This document shows, piece by piece, positions 22,839-30,171 of a stretch of 64,000 bases of DNA; position 1 is the stretch's first letter; the number at the start of each line of letters is the position of its first letter. The stretch covers positions 96,927-160,926 of the forward strand of contig NZ_JBHSCH010000002.1 of the NCBI RefSeq assembly GCF_042651065.1, read 5' to 3'. Made by a program: the position numbers and the translations under genes. This DNA comes from Pseudoroseomonas aestuarii. Lineage in GTDB: Bacteria > Pseudomonadota > Alphaproteobacteria > Acetobacterales > Acetobacteraceae. Below the pieces are notes generated by a model. It was not told the DNA's origin, ran no database searches, and saw only the letters and a program-made list of their open reading frames with translations.

Positions 22839-23483
22839 ATGACCGAAGCAAGCTCCCCCCCCGACGAGACCCGCCTGAACGACGCCCTCTGGTCCCTGGT
22901 GGCCGAGCAGGGCTGGCATGGCTTCGCCATGGCCGAGCTGGCGGAGCGCGCCGGCACGACGCTCGAGGCGCTGCGCGAGATGGTGCCCACCAAGTTCGCC
23001 CTGCTCTGCCGCCATGCGCGCGCCGTGGACCGGGCGGTGCTGGCCGATTCCGCGCTGAGCACCGGCGGCGCCCCGCGCGACCGGCTGTTCGACACGCTGA
23101 TGCGCCGGATCGACGCGCTGCAGCCCCACCGCGAGGGCCTGCTCCGCTTCGGCCGCGACATGCGGCGGGACCCGGCGCTGAGCCTGGCGTTGGCGCCGGT
23201 GCTGGCCGGATCGATGCAGTGGATGCTGGAGGCGGCGCGCATCGAGGCGGGCGGGCTGCAGGGCCTGCTGCGGGTCAAGGGCCTCTCGGCGGTGTGGATC
23301 GCCACACTGCGGGCCTGGGAACAGGATGACAGCCAGGATCTCGGCCCCACCATGGCCGCGCTGGACCGCGCGCTGGACAAGGCGGAGCGCGTGGCGCGGA
23401 TGCTGCGCCTGGATGCCGCGGAGCCGCCGCCCGCCTCTCCCCCGCCTGCCCCTTCGGCGCCCGCCCCCGAGATCGTGACCTGA
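22839..23483 (+). CDS. TetR-like transcriptional regulator
   Basis: A 214-residue helical protein. The N-terminal helix-turn-helix (LNDALWSLVAEQGWHGFAMAELAERAGTTLEALREMV, residues ~13-49) matches the TetR pattern. The C-terminal ligand domain resembles COQ9/TetR-type folds (HREGLLRFGRDMRRDPALSLA, VKGLSAVWIATLRAWEQDDSQDL) and ends in a Pro-rich tail. It lies directly upstream of a phasin gene, and such TetR/COQ9-like genes often accompany polyhydroxyalkanoate functions. The target is not known. Confidence 0.75.
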   Translation: MTEASSPPDETRLNDALWSLVAEQGWHGFAMAELAERAGTTLEALREMVPTKFALLCRHARAVDRAVLADSALSTGGAPRDRLFDTLMRRIDALQPHREGLLRFGRDMRRDPALSLALAPVLAGSMQWMLEAARIEAGGLQGLLRVKGLSAVWIATLRAWEQDDSQDLGPTMAALDRALDKAERVARMLRLDAAEPPPASPPPAPSAPAPEIVT

Positions 23484-23555
23484 CGATCCGGGTTGCGCTT
23501 CCGGCCCGTTCCGCGCCGCGCTAGAGTGCCACCGAAGCAACGATAAGGAACGTCC

Positions 23556-23990
23556 ATGTCAGACAGGCCCACCCCCCCGCCAGAGATGGACATCATGCGG
23601 ATGCTTTCCGACTTCCGACTGCCGGTGATGCCGGATGTCGAGGCGCTCGCCGCCGCCCAGCGCCGCAATTTCGAGGCGCTCTCGGCCGCCAACAAGGTGG
23701 CGCTGGAAGGCGCCCAGGCGGTCGCCCGCCGGCATATGGAGATCCTGCAGAGCTCCATGGCGGAGATGACACAGGCCATGCAGGGCCTGAGCGGCGAGGC
23801 GGACCCGCAGGCCAAGGCGGCGCGCCAGGCCGAGATGGTCAAGGCCACCTATGGCCGCGCCGTCTCCAACATGCAGGAGATCGCCGATCTCATCCAGAAA
23901 TCCAACGCCGAGGCGCTGTCGCTGCTGAACCGCCGCTTCGCCGAGGCGATGGACGAGGTGAAGTCGCTGATGGCGAAATCCTCCGGCTGA
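23556..23990 (+). CDS. Phasin family protein
   Basis: The 144-residue, wholly helical protein matches the phasin_2 family: MPDVEALAAAQRRNFEALSAANKVALEGAQAVARR, then QAEMVKATYGRAVSNMQEIADLIQKSNAEAL. Phasins coat polyhydroxyalkanoate granules and control their size and number. It starts 72 bp after the TetR-like gene with an AAGGA site. The stop codon forms the loop of a hairpin. Confidence 0.88.
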   Translation: MSDRPTPPPEMDIMRMLSDFRLPVMPDVEALAAAQRRNFEALSAANKVALEGAQAVARRHMEILQSSMAEMTQAMQGLSGEADPQAKAARQAEMVKATYGRAVSNMQEIADLIQKSNAEALSLLNRRFAEAMDEVKSLMAKSSG

Positions 23991-24028
23991 GCCGGAGCAA
24001 AGCCGGCGGCGCCTAGCGGCGCCGCCGG
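23981..24028. terminator. Two nested-stop hairpins between convergent genes
   Basis: Hairpin one: CTCCGGC-TGA-GCCGGAG (23981-23997) places the phasin stop in its loop. Hairpin two: an 11-bp stem CCGGCGGCGCC / GGCGCCGCCGG (24003-24028) places the phospholipase stop (TAG on the minus strand) in its loop. Confidence 0.6.
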
Positions 24029-25464
24029 AACAGGGAGCGCATCTGCCGCTTCAGGCTGGGCGGCCGCTCGGGATCGACCAGGTCGCTCTCCGCCAGGGTC
24101 TCCTCGGCGGCGCTCAGTTCCCGCAGCGGCAGGGGCTGCAGCCGGCGCCCACCCGAGGCCAGCGCCTCCACCGCGCCGATCAGCGAGCCGTGCTTCCCGA
24201 CCGCCGCCACGACGGCTTCCGGATCATGGTCGAGATGCTCCGCCAGCAGCCGGTGCCGCAGCGCCAGGATGGCCTGCCGCGTCGCCTCCGGATCGGCGGC
24301 CATGGTGGCATCCACCGCCAGGTCGCACTCGGTGTCGTGCCCCATCGAGCGGTTGTTGAGGTTGGCGGAGCCGATCTTCAGCACACGGTCGTCCATGATC
24401 ATGATCTTGGCGTGCACATAGATCGGCGTGCCCGCCTCGTTCACCGGGTGCAGGATGCGGAAGCGCCCGTACCGGTCCGCCTTGCGCACCATGTGCACCA
24501 GCCGCACCCGCGCCGCGTCCATCGTTGCCTGCTCCAGCCAGCCATCGGCGGATTCCGGGTTGATCAGCAGGATCTCCGGCCCGTCCGGCTCCCGCAGCCG
24601 CGCCGCCATGGCCTCGGCCACACGGCGGGAGGCGAAGTACTGGCTCTCGATGTAGAGGCTCTGCCGCGCCGTGGCGATCAGCCGCAGCGTCAGCGCCTCG
24701 ATCTCGCTCACCTGCGGCTCCTCCTGGTAAGCCGCCATGGTGCGGGCGATGCCGACCTCCACCTGCTGCAGCAGCGGCTCCAGCTCCTCCGGCCAGCTCG
24801 GCCCCTCGCCCGGCGCGGCGGGCCAGTCCTCGCCCGTGGCGCGCTTCCAGCGCTCGCGGGCCAGCTCGCCCAGCGCCCGGGCCAGCGGGCCGTCGGCGCA
24901 GGTGGTGGCGTCGTGCCAGGGGGGGAGGGGCTTGCCGCCGGGCGTGTGCCGGGCCGGGGCATCCTCGGCATGTTCCGGTGTGTCCCACCGGCCCACCGTC
25001 ATGTCGATGCCGCCGCAGAAGGCCAGCGCGTCATCCACCACCAGCAGCTTCTGGTGGTGCGCGGCGGTGGGCGGGTGGGCGCCGTCCAGCTTCATCCGCA
25101 CCCGGTGTCCGAACAGCCAGCGCAGGAAATAAGCCGGCGTCTCGCCCCGGCCCAGCGATTGCAGCAGGCCGAGATCCCATTTCAGGATGCCGATGCGCAG
25201 CGAGTTCCGGCGCTTGGCGAGCCAGTTGAGGAAGGCGCCGACGCGGTTCGGGCCCTCCAGCGTCTGGCCCTGTGGCTCCAGGGTGATGCGGGCGTCGAAA
25301 TCCCAGCCGACCAGGATGACGCTGTTTTGGGCCCGCAGCATGGCCTGCTTGGCCGTCCGGAAATAGTCCGACGCATCCACCAGCACGGCCAGTTTGTCAG
25401 CCCGCGCCACCCGCCAGCAGGTCTCGCCGGGAACCAGCAGGGGCGTGGCGGCGTCGTTCGGCAC
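24013..25464 (-). CDS. Phospholipase D-family protein (cardiolipin synthase-like)
   Basis: A 483-residue protein with two HKD catalytic motifs: HHQKLLVVDD (His137, Lys139, Asp144) followed by FCGGID, and HAKIMIMDD (His351, Lys353, Asp358) followed by KIGSANLNNRS. The spacing and the extra TLRLIATARQSLYIESQYF segment match bacterial PLD/Cls-type enzymes that hydrolyse or transfer phosphatidyl groups. No N-terminal membrane helices, unlike ClsA, so a soluble or peripheral enzyme is likely. It lies downstream of the sensor kinase gene but is separated by a large inverted repeat. Confidence 0.88.
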   Translation of the reverse strand: MPNDAATPLLVPGETCWRVARADKLAVLVDASDYFRTAKQAMLRAQNSVILVGWDFDARITLEPQGQTLEGPNRVGAFLNWLAKRRNSLRIGILKWDLGLLQSLGRGETPAYFLRWLFGHRVRMKLDGAHPPTAAHHQKLLVVDDALAFCGGIDMTVGRWDTPEHAEDAPARHTPGGKPLPPWHDATTCADGPLARALGELARERWKRATGEDWPAAPGEGPSWPEELEPLLQQVEVGIARTMAAYQEEPQVSEIEALTLRLIATARQSLYIESQYFASRRVAEAMAARLREPDGPEILLINPESADGWLEQATMDAARVRLVHMVRKADRYGRFRILHPVNEAGTPIYVHAKIMIMDDRVLKIGSANLNNRSMGHDTECDLAVDATMAADPEATRQAILALRHRLLAEHLDHDPEAVVAAVGKHGSLIGAVEALASGGRRLQPLPLRELSAAEETLAESDLVDPERPPSLKRQMRSLFRRRR

Positions 25465-25527
25465 AGGCGGTCTCCTCGGGAGGGGATACCAGGGGCAGCG
25501 GCCCAGCTTCGGCTGAAAAGCGCCGCC

Positions 25528-25569
25528 GCCGGGAGGTTTTCATGGACTTTTGTCCATGTTCCTCCCGGC
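25528..25569. terminator. Interrupted inverted repeat downstream of sensor kinase gene
   Basis: Outer stem GCCGGGAGG / CCTCCCGGC (9 bp) and inner stem CATGGAC / GTCCATG (7 bp) separated by short T-rich bulges; total 42 bp, eight bases after the kinase stop. It probably ends the regulatory operon or stabilises its 3' end. Confidence 0.6.
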
Positions 25570-25576
25570 GCATGTC

Positions 25577-26959
25577 TCAGGCCGGCAGGCGGACCAGGGC
25601 GCGCAACCCGCCCAGCGGGCTGCCCTGCAACACGATATCCCCGCCATGGGCGCGGGCGATATCGCGGGCGATCGCCAGGCCCAGCCCGGTGCCGCCGGCG
25701 GAGAAGCTGGTGAAGGGCCGGAACGCCTCCTCCCGCGCCTGCTCGGGAATGCCGGGGCCGTCATCGTCCACCGAGATCATCACCCACCGGCCGGTGGAGC
25801 GGCCGCTTTCCTCGCGCGGCGCCTCGGTAACGGCCACGGCGATGCGGCGGGCATGGCGGCGGGCATTGTCCAGCAGGTTGCCGAGGCAGCGGCGCAGCGC
25901 ATCCACCCGCAGCGGCAGCACCAGCGCCTCCGGCGCCTCCACCGAGACGATGGCGCCGTCCCGCTGCGTCCGCGCGGCGAGGTCGCGCACCAGCTCGGTG
26001 AGGTCGGCGGGCTGCGACTGCTCCGTCCCCTCCCCGCGCGCGAAGGCGAGGTAGGTGGCGATCATCCGCTCCATCTCCGCCACATCCTCGGTCATGGCGG
26101 CGGCATCCTCCTCGGCGCCGGCGGGCAGCATGGCCAGGCTGAGGCGCAGCCGCGTCAGCGGCGTGCGCAGATCGTGGCTGATGCCGGCCAGCATCTCCGT
26201 CCGCTGGCCGATGAAGCGGCGGATGCGCGCCTGCATCTGGTTGAAGGCCGCCGCCGCCTGCCGCACCTCGGAGGCCCCCTCGGGCTTGATCGGCCCCACC
26301 TCGCGGCCCAGCCCGAAGGCCTCGGCGGCGCTGGCCAGCCGCCGGATGGCGCGCACCTGGTTCTTCATGAACAGGGCGGCGACGAAGAACAGCAGCAGCG
26401 AGGTGCCGACCAGCCAGATGACGAACAGGTAGAGCGTGCCGAAGAACAGCCGCTTGCGCGGCGCCTCCACATGCAGCACCCCATCCGGCATCTGCACGCG
26501 GATGATGACGCTGCGCGGGTCGGACTGCCAGTCGGTGTCGAAGGGCAGGCCGACGCGCTCGCGCAGCGCCTGTGCCAGGTCCCCCTCCAGCGGCAGGATC
26601 GGCAGCCAACTCTGCCGCTGGCCGGGGATGGCGATGGTGGCGTCCGGCTCGAAGGCCAGGGAGAGGTCCATCCGCCAGGCCGCCTCGCGGAAGATCCAGC
26701 CCCGCTCCACCTCGCGCGGGTGGCGGCTGAGCAGCTCCACCACCATGCCGACATCCCCCGCCACACCTCCCGCCAGCCGGCGCGAGATGACGTCGAGATG
26801 CCCGCCATAGAAAAGCTGCAGCGCCACGCCCTGCAGGATCAGCAGCGGCAGCAGGATGATGAGCAGGGCGCGCCCCAGCAGGCCGCGGGGCAGCAGCCCG
26901 CGCAGCGGCGTGCCGAGCTTCCGCAGCGCGCGGCGCATCAGGGGCGGGGCGGGCTTCAT
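25577..26959 (-). CDS. EnvZ-like sensor histidine kinase
   Basis: A 460-residue inner-membrane kinase: two transmembrane segments (~31-50 and ~173-197) enclose a ~120-residue periplasmic sensor, followed by HAMP (~198-250), HisKA with ISHDLRTPLTR (phospho-acceptor His262) and an HATPase domain with LLDNARRHA, VDDDGPGIP and GGTGLGLAIARDI. The architecture and H-box resemble EnvZ. It overlaps the preceding response-regulator gene by four bases, so they form a pair. The signal is unknown. Confidence 0.93.
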   Translation of the reverse strand: MKPAPPLMRRALRKLGTPLRGLLPRGLLGRALLIILLPLLILQGVALQLFYGGHLDVISRRLAGGVAGDVGMVVELLSRHPREVERGWIFREAAWRMDLSLAFEPDATIAIPGQRQSWLPILPLEGDLAQALRERVGLPFDTDWQSDPRSVIIRVQMPDGVLHVEAPRKRLFFGTLYLFVIWLVGTSLLLFFVAALFMKNQVRAIRRLASAAEAFGLGREVGPIKPEGASEVRQAAAAFNQMQARIRRFIGQRTEMLAGISHDLRTPLTRLRLSLAMLPAGAEEDAAAMTEDVAEMERMIATYLAFARGEGTEQSQPADLTELVRDLAARTQRDGAIVSVEAPEALVLPLRVDALRRCLGNLLDNARRHARRIAVAVTEAPREESGRSTGRWVMISVDDDGPGIPEQAREEAFRPFTSFSAGGTGLGLAIARDIARAHGGDIVLQGSPLGGLRALVRLPA

Positions 26960-27675
26960 ATGCCGGGCTTCAGCACATAGCCGCGGTGCCGCACCGTCTG
27001 CAGGAAGCGCGGCTCACGCGGGTCGGGCTCGATCTTGCGGCGCAGGCGGGTCACCTGCACGTCGATGGCGCGCTCCCCCGCCTCTGGCGTGCCGAGGGCG
27101 GCGGCGATCTCCTCGCGCGTCAGCACCTCGCCGGCGCGGCGGGCCAGCGCCGAGAGCAGCGCCGCCTCGCCGCCGGTCAGGCGCTGGCTGCCATCGGGGC
27201 CGCGCAGCTCGCCGCGCTCGGGGTCGAACCAGTGGGGGCCGAGCTGCACCGGCGCCAGCGGCAGGCTGGCCGGCAGCGCCGGCGCCACCCGCCGCAGGAT
27301 GGTGCGGATGCGCAGCGCCAGCTCGCGCGGCTCGAAGGGCTTGGCCAGGTAGTCGTCCGCGCCGCGCTCGAAGCCGGCGATGCGGTCGTCCGGCGCGCCG
27401 GCGGCGGTGAGCATCAGGATCGGCACCTCGTGCCCCTCCCGCCGCAGCCCCTCGGTGAGGTCGAGGCCGGATTCGCCGGGCATCATCACATCCACCACCA
27501 GCAGGTCGAAGGCCATGGCCTGCAACGCCTGGCGCGCCGCCGCGGCGTCGGCCGCCGCGCTGACGCGGAAGCCCTGCTCCGAGAGGAAGCGCTGCAGCAG
27601 GTTGCGCAGCCGCGCATCGTCATCCACCACCAGCAGGTGCGGCTCGGCGCCGCCGCCCGGCCCTGCGCCGCTCAT
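26956..27675 (-). CDS. petR: OmpR-family response regulator (PetR-like)
   Basis: A 239-residue regulator: receiver domain with acidic pocket VVDDD and phospho-acceptor Asp62 in VVDVMMPGESG, switch lysine in YLAKPFEP, and a C-terminal winged helix (LTGGEAALLSALARRAGEVLTREEI ... DVQVTRLRRKIEPDP). Its ATG overlaps the stop of the MarR-type gene (ATGA), reproducing the petP-petR pair described in Rhodobacter capsulatus, here with a dedicated kinase downstream. The gene name is by synteny and similarity only. Confidence 0.88.
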   Translation of the reverse strand: MSGAGPGGGAEPHLLVVDDDARLRNLLQRFLSEQGFRVSAAADAAAARQALQAMAFDLLVVDVMMPGESGLDLTEGLRREGHEVPILMLTAAGAPDDRIAGFERGADDYLAKPFEPRELALRIRTILRRVAPALPASLPLAPVQLGPHWFDPERGELRGPDGSQRLTGGEAALLSALARRAGEVLTREEIAAALGTPEAGERAIDVQVTRLRRKIEPDPREPRFLQTVRHRGYVLKPGI

Positions 27676-28229
27676 GCCGCGCTCCGGGGCTTGGCGCCGG
27701 CCGGGCGCGCCACCTCGGGCAGGGCGCGGTCGAGCTGGGCGCGGGCCTCGGGGCCCATCAGCCCGCGCATGACGCGGCGGAACCCCTCCACCGCCACCGG
27801 CCCGGCCTCGCGGTAGGCGCGCATCACCCATTCCCGCTGCCGCTCGAACAGGCGCTTCTCCAGCGCCTCGCCCTTCTCGGTCAGCGAAAGCAGGCGCTGG
27901 CGGCGGTCGTTGCGCCCAGGTGCCTGCACAACATAGCCCTCCTCCACCAGCGGGTTCAGCACCCGGCCCAGCGACTGCTTGGTGATGCCGAGGATCGCCA
28001 GCAATTCGCCCACCGTGATGCCGGGGCGGCGGCCGACGAAGTGCAGCACGCGGTGATGCGCCCGGCCCATGCCGAGCTCGGCCAGGATGGCGTCGGGGCC
28101 GGCGGTGAAGTCGCGATAGCCGAAGAACAGCAGGTCCTGGGCGAGCCGGAGCTCCTCCTCGCGCAGGAACAGGAGCTGGCGTCCAGCGCCCACGGGCTTC
28201 GCGTCCGGTGCTTCAGGCATTGCAGTCAT
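27672..28229 (-). CDS. petP: MarR-family regulator (PetP-like)
   Basis: A 185-residue winged-helix repressor: a long N-terminal helix (LLFLREEELRLAQDLLFFGYRDF), the HTH GITVGELLAILGITKQSLGRVLNPL and the beta-wing RNDRRQRLLSLTEKG. I chose ATG 28229 because AGGGAAGC lies directly upstream. A GTG at 28259 or ATG at 28253 would overlap a predicted promoter for the divergent ilvE. It is the first gene of the petP-petR-kinase operon and may control both directions through dyads at 28268-28309. Confidence 0.85.
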   Translation of the reverse strand: MTAMPEAPDAKPVGAGRQLLFLREEELRLAQDLLFFGYRDFTAGPDAILAELGMGRAHHRVLHFVGRRPGITVGELLAILGITKQSLGRVLNPLVEEGYVVQAPGRNDRRQRLLSLTEKGEALEKRLFERQREWVMRAYREAGPVAVEGFRRVMRGLMGPEARAQLDRALPEVARPAGAKPRSAA

Positions 28230-28252
28230 GCTTCCCTGTTGGGTCAGCGTCA

Positions 28253-28281
28253 TTGACACATCGAACGGGTAATTTTACCGT
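28253..28281 (+). promoter_or_regulatory. Predicted promoter of ilvE
   Basis: TTGACA (28253-28258), 17-bp spacer, TACCGT (28276-28281). The -35 is perfect, the -10 weak. Predicted start is near 28288, just before a perfect dyad. Confidence 0.4.
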
Positions 28282-28309
28282 CGCCTTATTCAGCGCAATT
28301 ATGTTGCGC
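28268..28309. promoter_or_regulatory. Two dyads in the petP-ilvE divergent region (putative operators)
   Basis: GGTAA-TT-TTACC (28268-28279) overlaps the predicted ilvE -10. GCGCAA-N5-TTGCGC (28293-28309) is a 17-bp perfect dyad of the size MarR proteins usually bind. The second lies at about +5 to +21 of the predicted ilvE transcript. Confidence 0.5.
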
Positions 28310-28334
28310 AGACAAGAGCCGGAGGATGGCACAC

Positions 28335-29234
28335 ATGGCGCTGGTTCCCTTTGACGACCGTGACGGCTGGATCTGGATGGACGGCCAGATGGTCCCCTGG
28401 CGGGATGCCAAGCTGCACGTCCTGACCCACGGGCTGCATTATGCCAGCGGTGTGTTCGAGGGCGAACGGGCCTATGGCGGAAATATCTTCAAGCTGCGCG
28501 AGCACACGGAGCGGCTGATCGCCTCCGGCCGCATCCTCGGCTTCGAGATCCCCTACACCGCCGAGGAGATCGACGCCGCCTGCATCGCCGTGATGCAGAA
28601 GAACGGCCTGACCGACGCCTATATCCGCCCCCTCGCCTGGCGCGGCTCGGAGATGCTGGCGGTCTCGGCGCAGCAGACGAAGATCCATCTGGCGATCGCC
28701 ACCTGGGCCTGGCCGAACCTGTTCGGCGACAACCGCATGAAGGGCGTGCGCCTCGGCATGGCGCCCTGGCGCCGCCCGGCGCCCGACACGGCGCCAACCG
28801 CCAGCAAGGCCGCCGGCCTCTACATGATCGGCACGCTCTCGAAGCACGCCGCCGAGGCGCAGGGCTACGACGACGCGCTGATGCTGGACTACAAGGGGGA
28901 TGTGGCGGAGGCGACCGGCGCCAACGCCTTCTTCGTCTTCGACGGCGAGCTGCACACGCCGACGCCCATCTGCTTCCTCGACGGCATCACCCGCCGCACG
29001 GTGATGGGGCTGGCGCGGCAGAAGCAGATCAAGGTGGTGGAGCGCACCATCCGGCTGGAGGAGATCGGGCAGGCCAGCGAGGTGTTCCTGGCCGGCACGG
29101 CGGCCGAGGTGACTCCGGTGCGGGTGATCGGCGAGCACAGCTACACGCCCGGCGCCATCACCGAGACGCTGCTGCGCGACTACGAGGCGCTGGTGCGCCT
29201 GAGCCCGGAGGAGGTGGCGCGCCGCGCCGCCTGA
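28335..29234 (+). CDS. ilvE: Branched-chain amino acid aminotransferase
   Basis: PLP-dependent fold-type IV transaminase interconverting Leu/Ile/Val and their 2-oxo acids. The 299-residue protein has HGLHYASGVFEGERAY, the PLP lysine in PTASKAAGLY (Lys158), GYDDALMLDYKGDVAEATGANAFFV and FLAGTAAEVTPVR, the BCAT signature. The ATG at 28335 is nine bases from GGAGG; the ATG at 28326 abuts that site and is less likely. It is divergent from the petP-like regulator and followed by a hairpin. Confidence 0.94.
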   Translation: MALVPFDDRDGWIWMDGQMVPWRDAKLHVLTHGLHYASGVFEGERAYGGNIFKLREHTERLIASGRILGFEIPYTAEEIDAACIAVMQKNGLTDAYIRPLAWRGSEMLAVSAQQTKIHLAIATWAWPNLFGDNRMKGVRLGMAPWRRPAPDTAPTASKAAGLYMIGTLSKHAAEAQGYDDALMLDYKGDVAEATGANAFFVFDGELHTPTPICFLDGITRRTVMGLARQKQIKVVERTIRLEEIGQASEVFLAGTAAEVTPVRVIGEHSYTPGAITETLLRDYEALVRLSPEEVARRAA

Positions 29235-29255
29235 CCGGGCCGGCGGACGGCCGGC

Positions 29256-29276
29256 GGCCCGCCCTGGCGGCGGGCC
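29256..29276. terminator. Hairpin between convergent ilvE and 29278 gene
   Basis: Perfect 8-bp stem GGCCCGCC / GGCGGGCC, loop CTGGC, ending two bases before the stop of the opposing small gene. Confidence 0.5.
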
Positions 29277-29277
29277 G

Positions 29278-29622
29278 TCAGCCGATGATCAGGGCCAGGG
29301 CCACCAGGACCAGCACAGCCACCCCGCCCCCGATCAGGGCGAGGCCCAGTCGGGAGCGGCTGCCCGGGCCGACGGTCTGCTCGATGCTGCCGCCCCGCGC
29401 CAGCCCGACGGCATTGCCGGGCTGCTGCGTCTCCAGCCTCCGGGCCTGCGCCACCTGCTCGAGGGTGGGCGAAACGCCGGCCGCCTCGTCATCGGCGCCG
29501 AGCGGCGCGGCGGCGGGGTCGTGGAACGCCACCTTGTCTCCGGTGCGGCCGCTGTCGATCTCGTGCCGCAGGCGGTCGGTCTGCACCGGTGCCTCTTTCT
29601 CGCGCATCGCCCTGTTCTCCAT
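29278..29622 (-). CDS. Small single-helix membrane protein, unknown function
   Basis: A 114-residue protein with a charged N-terminal domain (DSGRTGDKVAFHDPAAAPLG, then ADDEAAG) and one C-terminal transmembrane helix (LGLALIGGGVAVLVLVALALIIG). I recall similar DSGRTGDKV-type proteins in Acetobacteraceae and Methylobacterium with no function assigned. ATG 29607 is an alternative start. It lies next to a stress-type KGG gene but a terminator separates them. Confidence 0.7.
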   Translation of the reverse strand: MENRAMREKEAPVQTDRLRHEIDSGRTGDKVAFHDPAAAPLGADDEAAGVSPTLEQVAQARRLETQQPGNAVGLARGGSIEQTVGPGSRSRLGLALIGGGVAVLVLVALALIIG

Positions 29623-29626
29623 GCGA

Positions 29627-29649
29627 AAAGGGGGCGTCGTGCCCCCTTT
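29627..29649 (-). terminator. Intrinsic terminator of the KGG gene
   Basis: Perfect 9-bp stem AAAGGGGGC / GCCCCCTTT, loop of five. On the minus strand the stem ends in TTTT. It lies 36 bp past the KGG stop. Confidence 0.7.
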
Positions 29650-29684
29650 GCCGTTTTCCGCTTTCCGCCGCAGGCAGGCCGCCG

Positions 29685-29993
29685 TCAGCGGCCGCCGCTG
29701 TTCTGCCCGCCCTTGCGGCCGGCTTCCGAAGCGCGTTCCCGGTCCTGCGCGAAATTGCCGCCGCTGGCCTGCCCGCCCTTCTGCCCCGCCTCAGAAGCCC
29801 GCTGCGGGTTGTTGGCGAAGTTGCCCCCGCTCTTCTGGCCGCCCTTGCGGCCCGCCTCGGCGGCCAGCGCAGGGTCCCGGGAGAAGCTGCGCTGCCCGGG
29901 CGGCACGCTCTGCCCGCCCCTGGAGGCGATTTCGTGCTGCCTGTCCGAATCCATCGACGCGAAGCCACGGTTCGAACTGTTCTGGTTGGTCAC
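29685..29993 (-). CDS. KGG-repeat stress-induced protein
   Basis: A 102-residue very hydrophilic protein of the KGG/con-10/YciG family. It starts TNQNSSNRGFASMDSDRQ and then has repeats of the form EAG-x-KGGQ-x-SGGNF: AGRKGGQKSGGNF, AGQKGGQASGGNF, AGRKGGQNSGG. Members are induced by starvation, desiccation or general stress and are thought to be intrinsically disordered protectants. The GTG at 29993 is chosen because family members begin at this TNQN and GGAAGGG lies upstream. Confidence 0.87.
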   Translation of the reverse strand: MTNQNSSNRGFASMDSDRQHEIASRGGQSVPPGQRSFSRDPALAAEAGRKGGQKSGGNFANNPQRASEAGQKGGQASGGNFAQDRERASEAGRKGGQNSGGR

Positions 29994-30171
29994 GGGGTTG
30001 TCCCTTCCGTTGTGAACAGTCGCCGACGATGAACCGGCCCTCCCGCGCTCCGGTTCCCGGAAAAGCCCCCGGCCTTTTCCGCCCCGCCCTGCCCGCCATG
30101 GCCGGCACGGCTTCCGCTCGCGGAGCCCAGGGGCCAGAATGCGCCGCCACGCCAGGGAGCACCCACCACCG

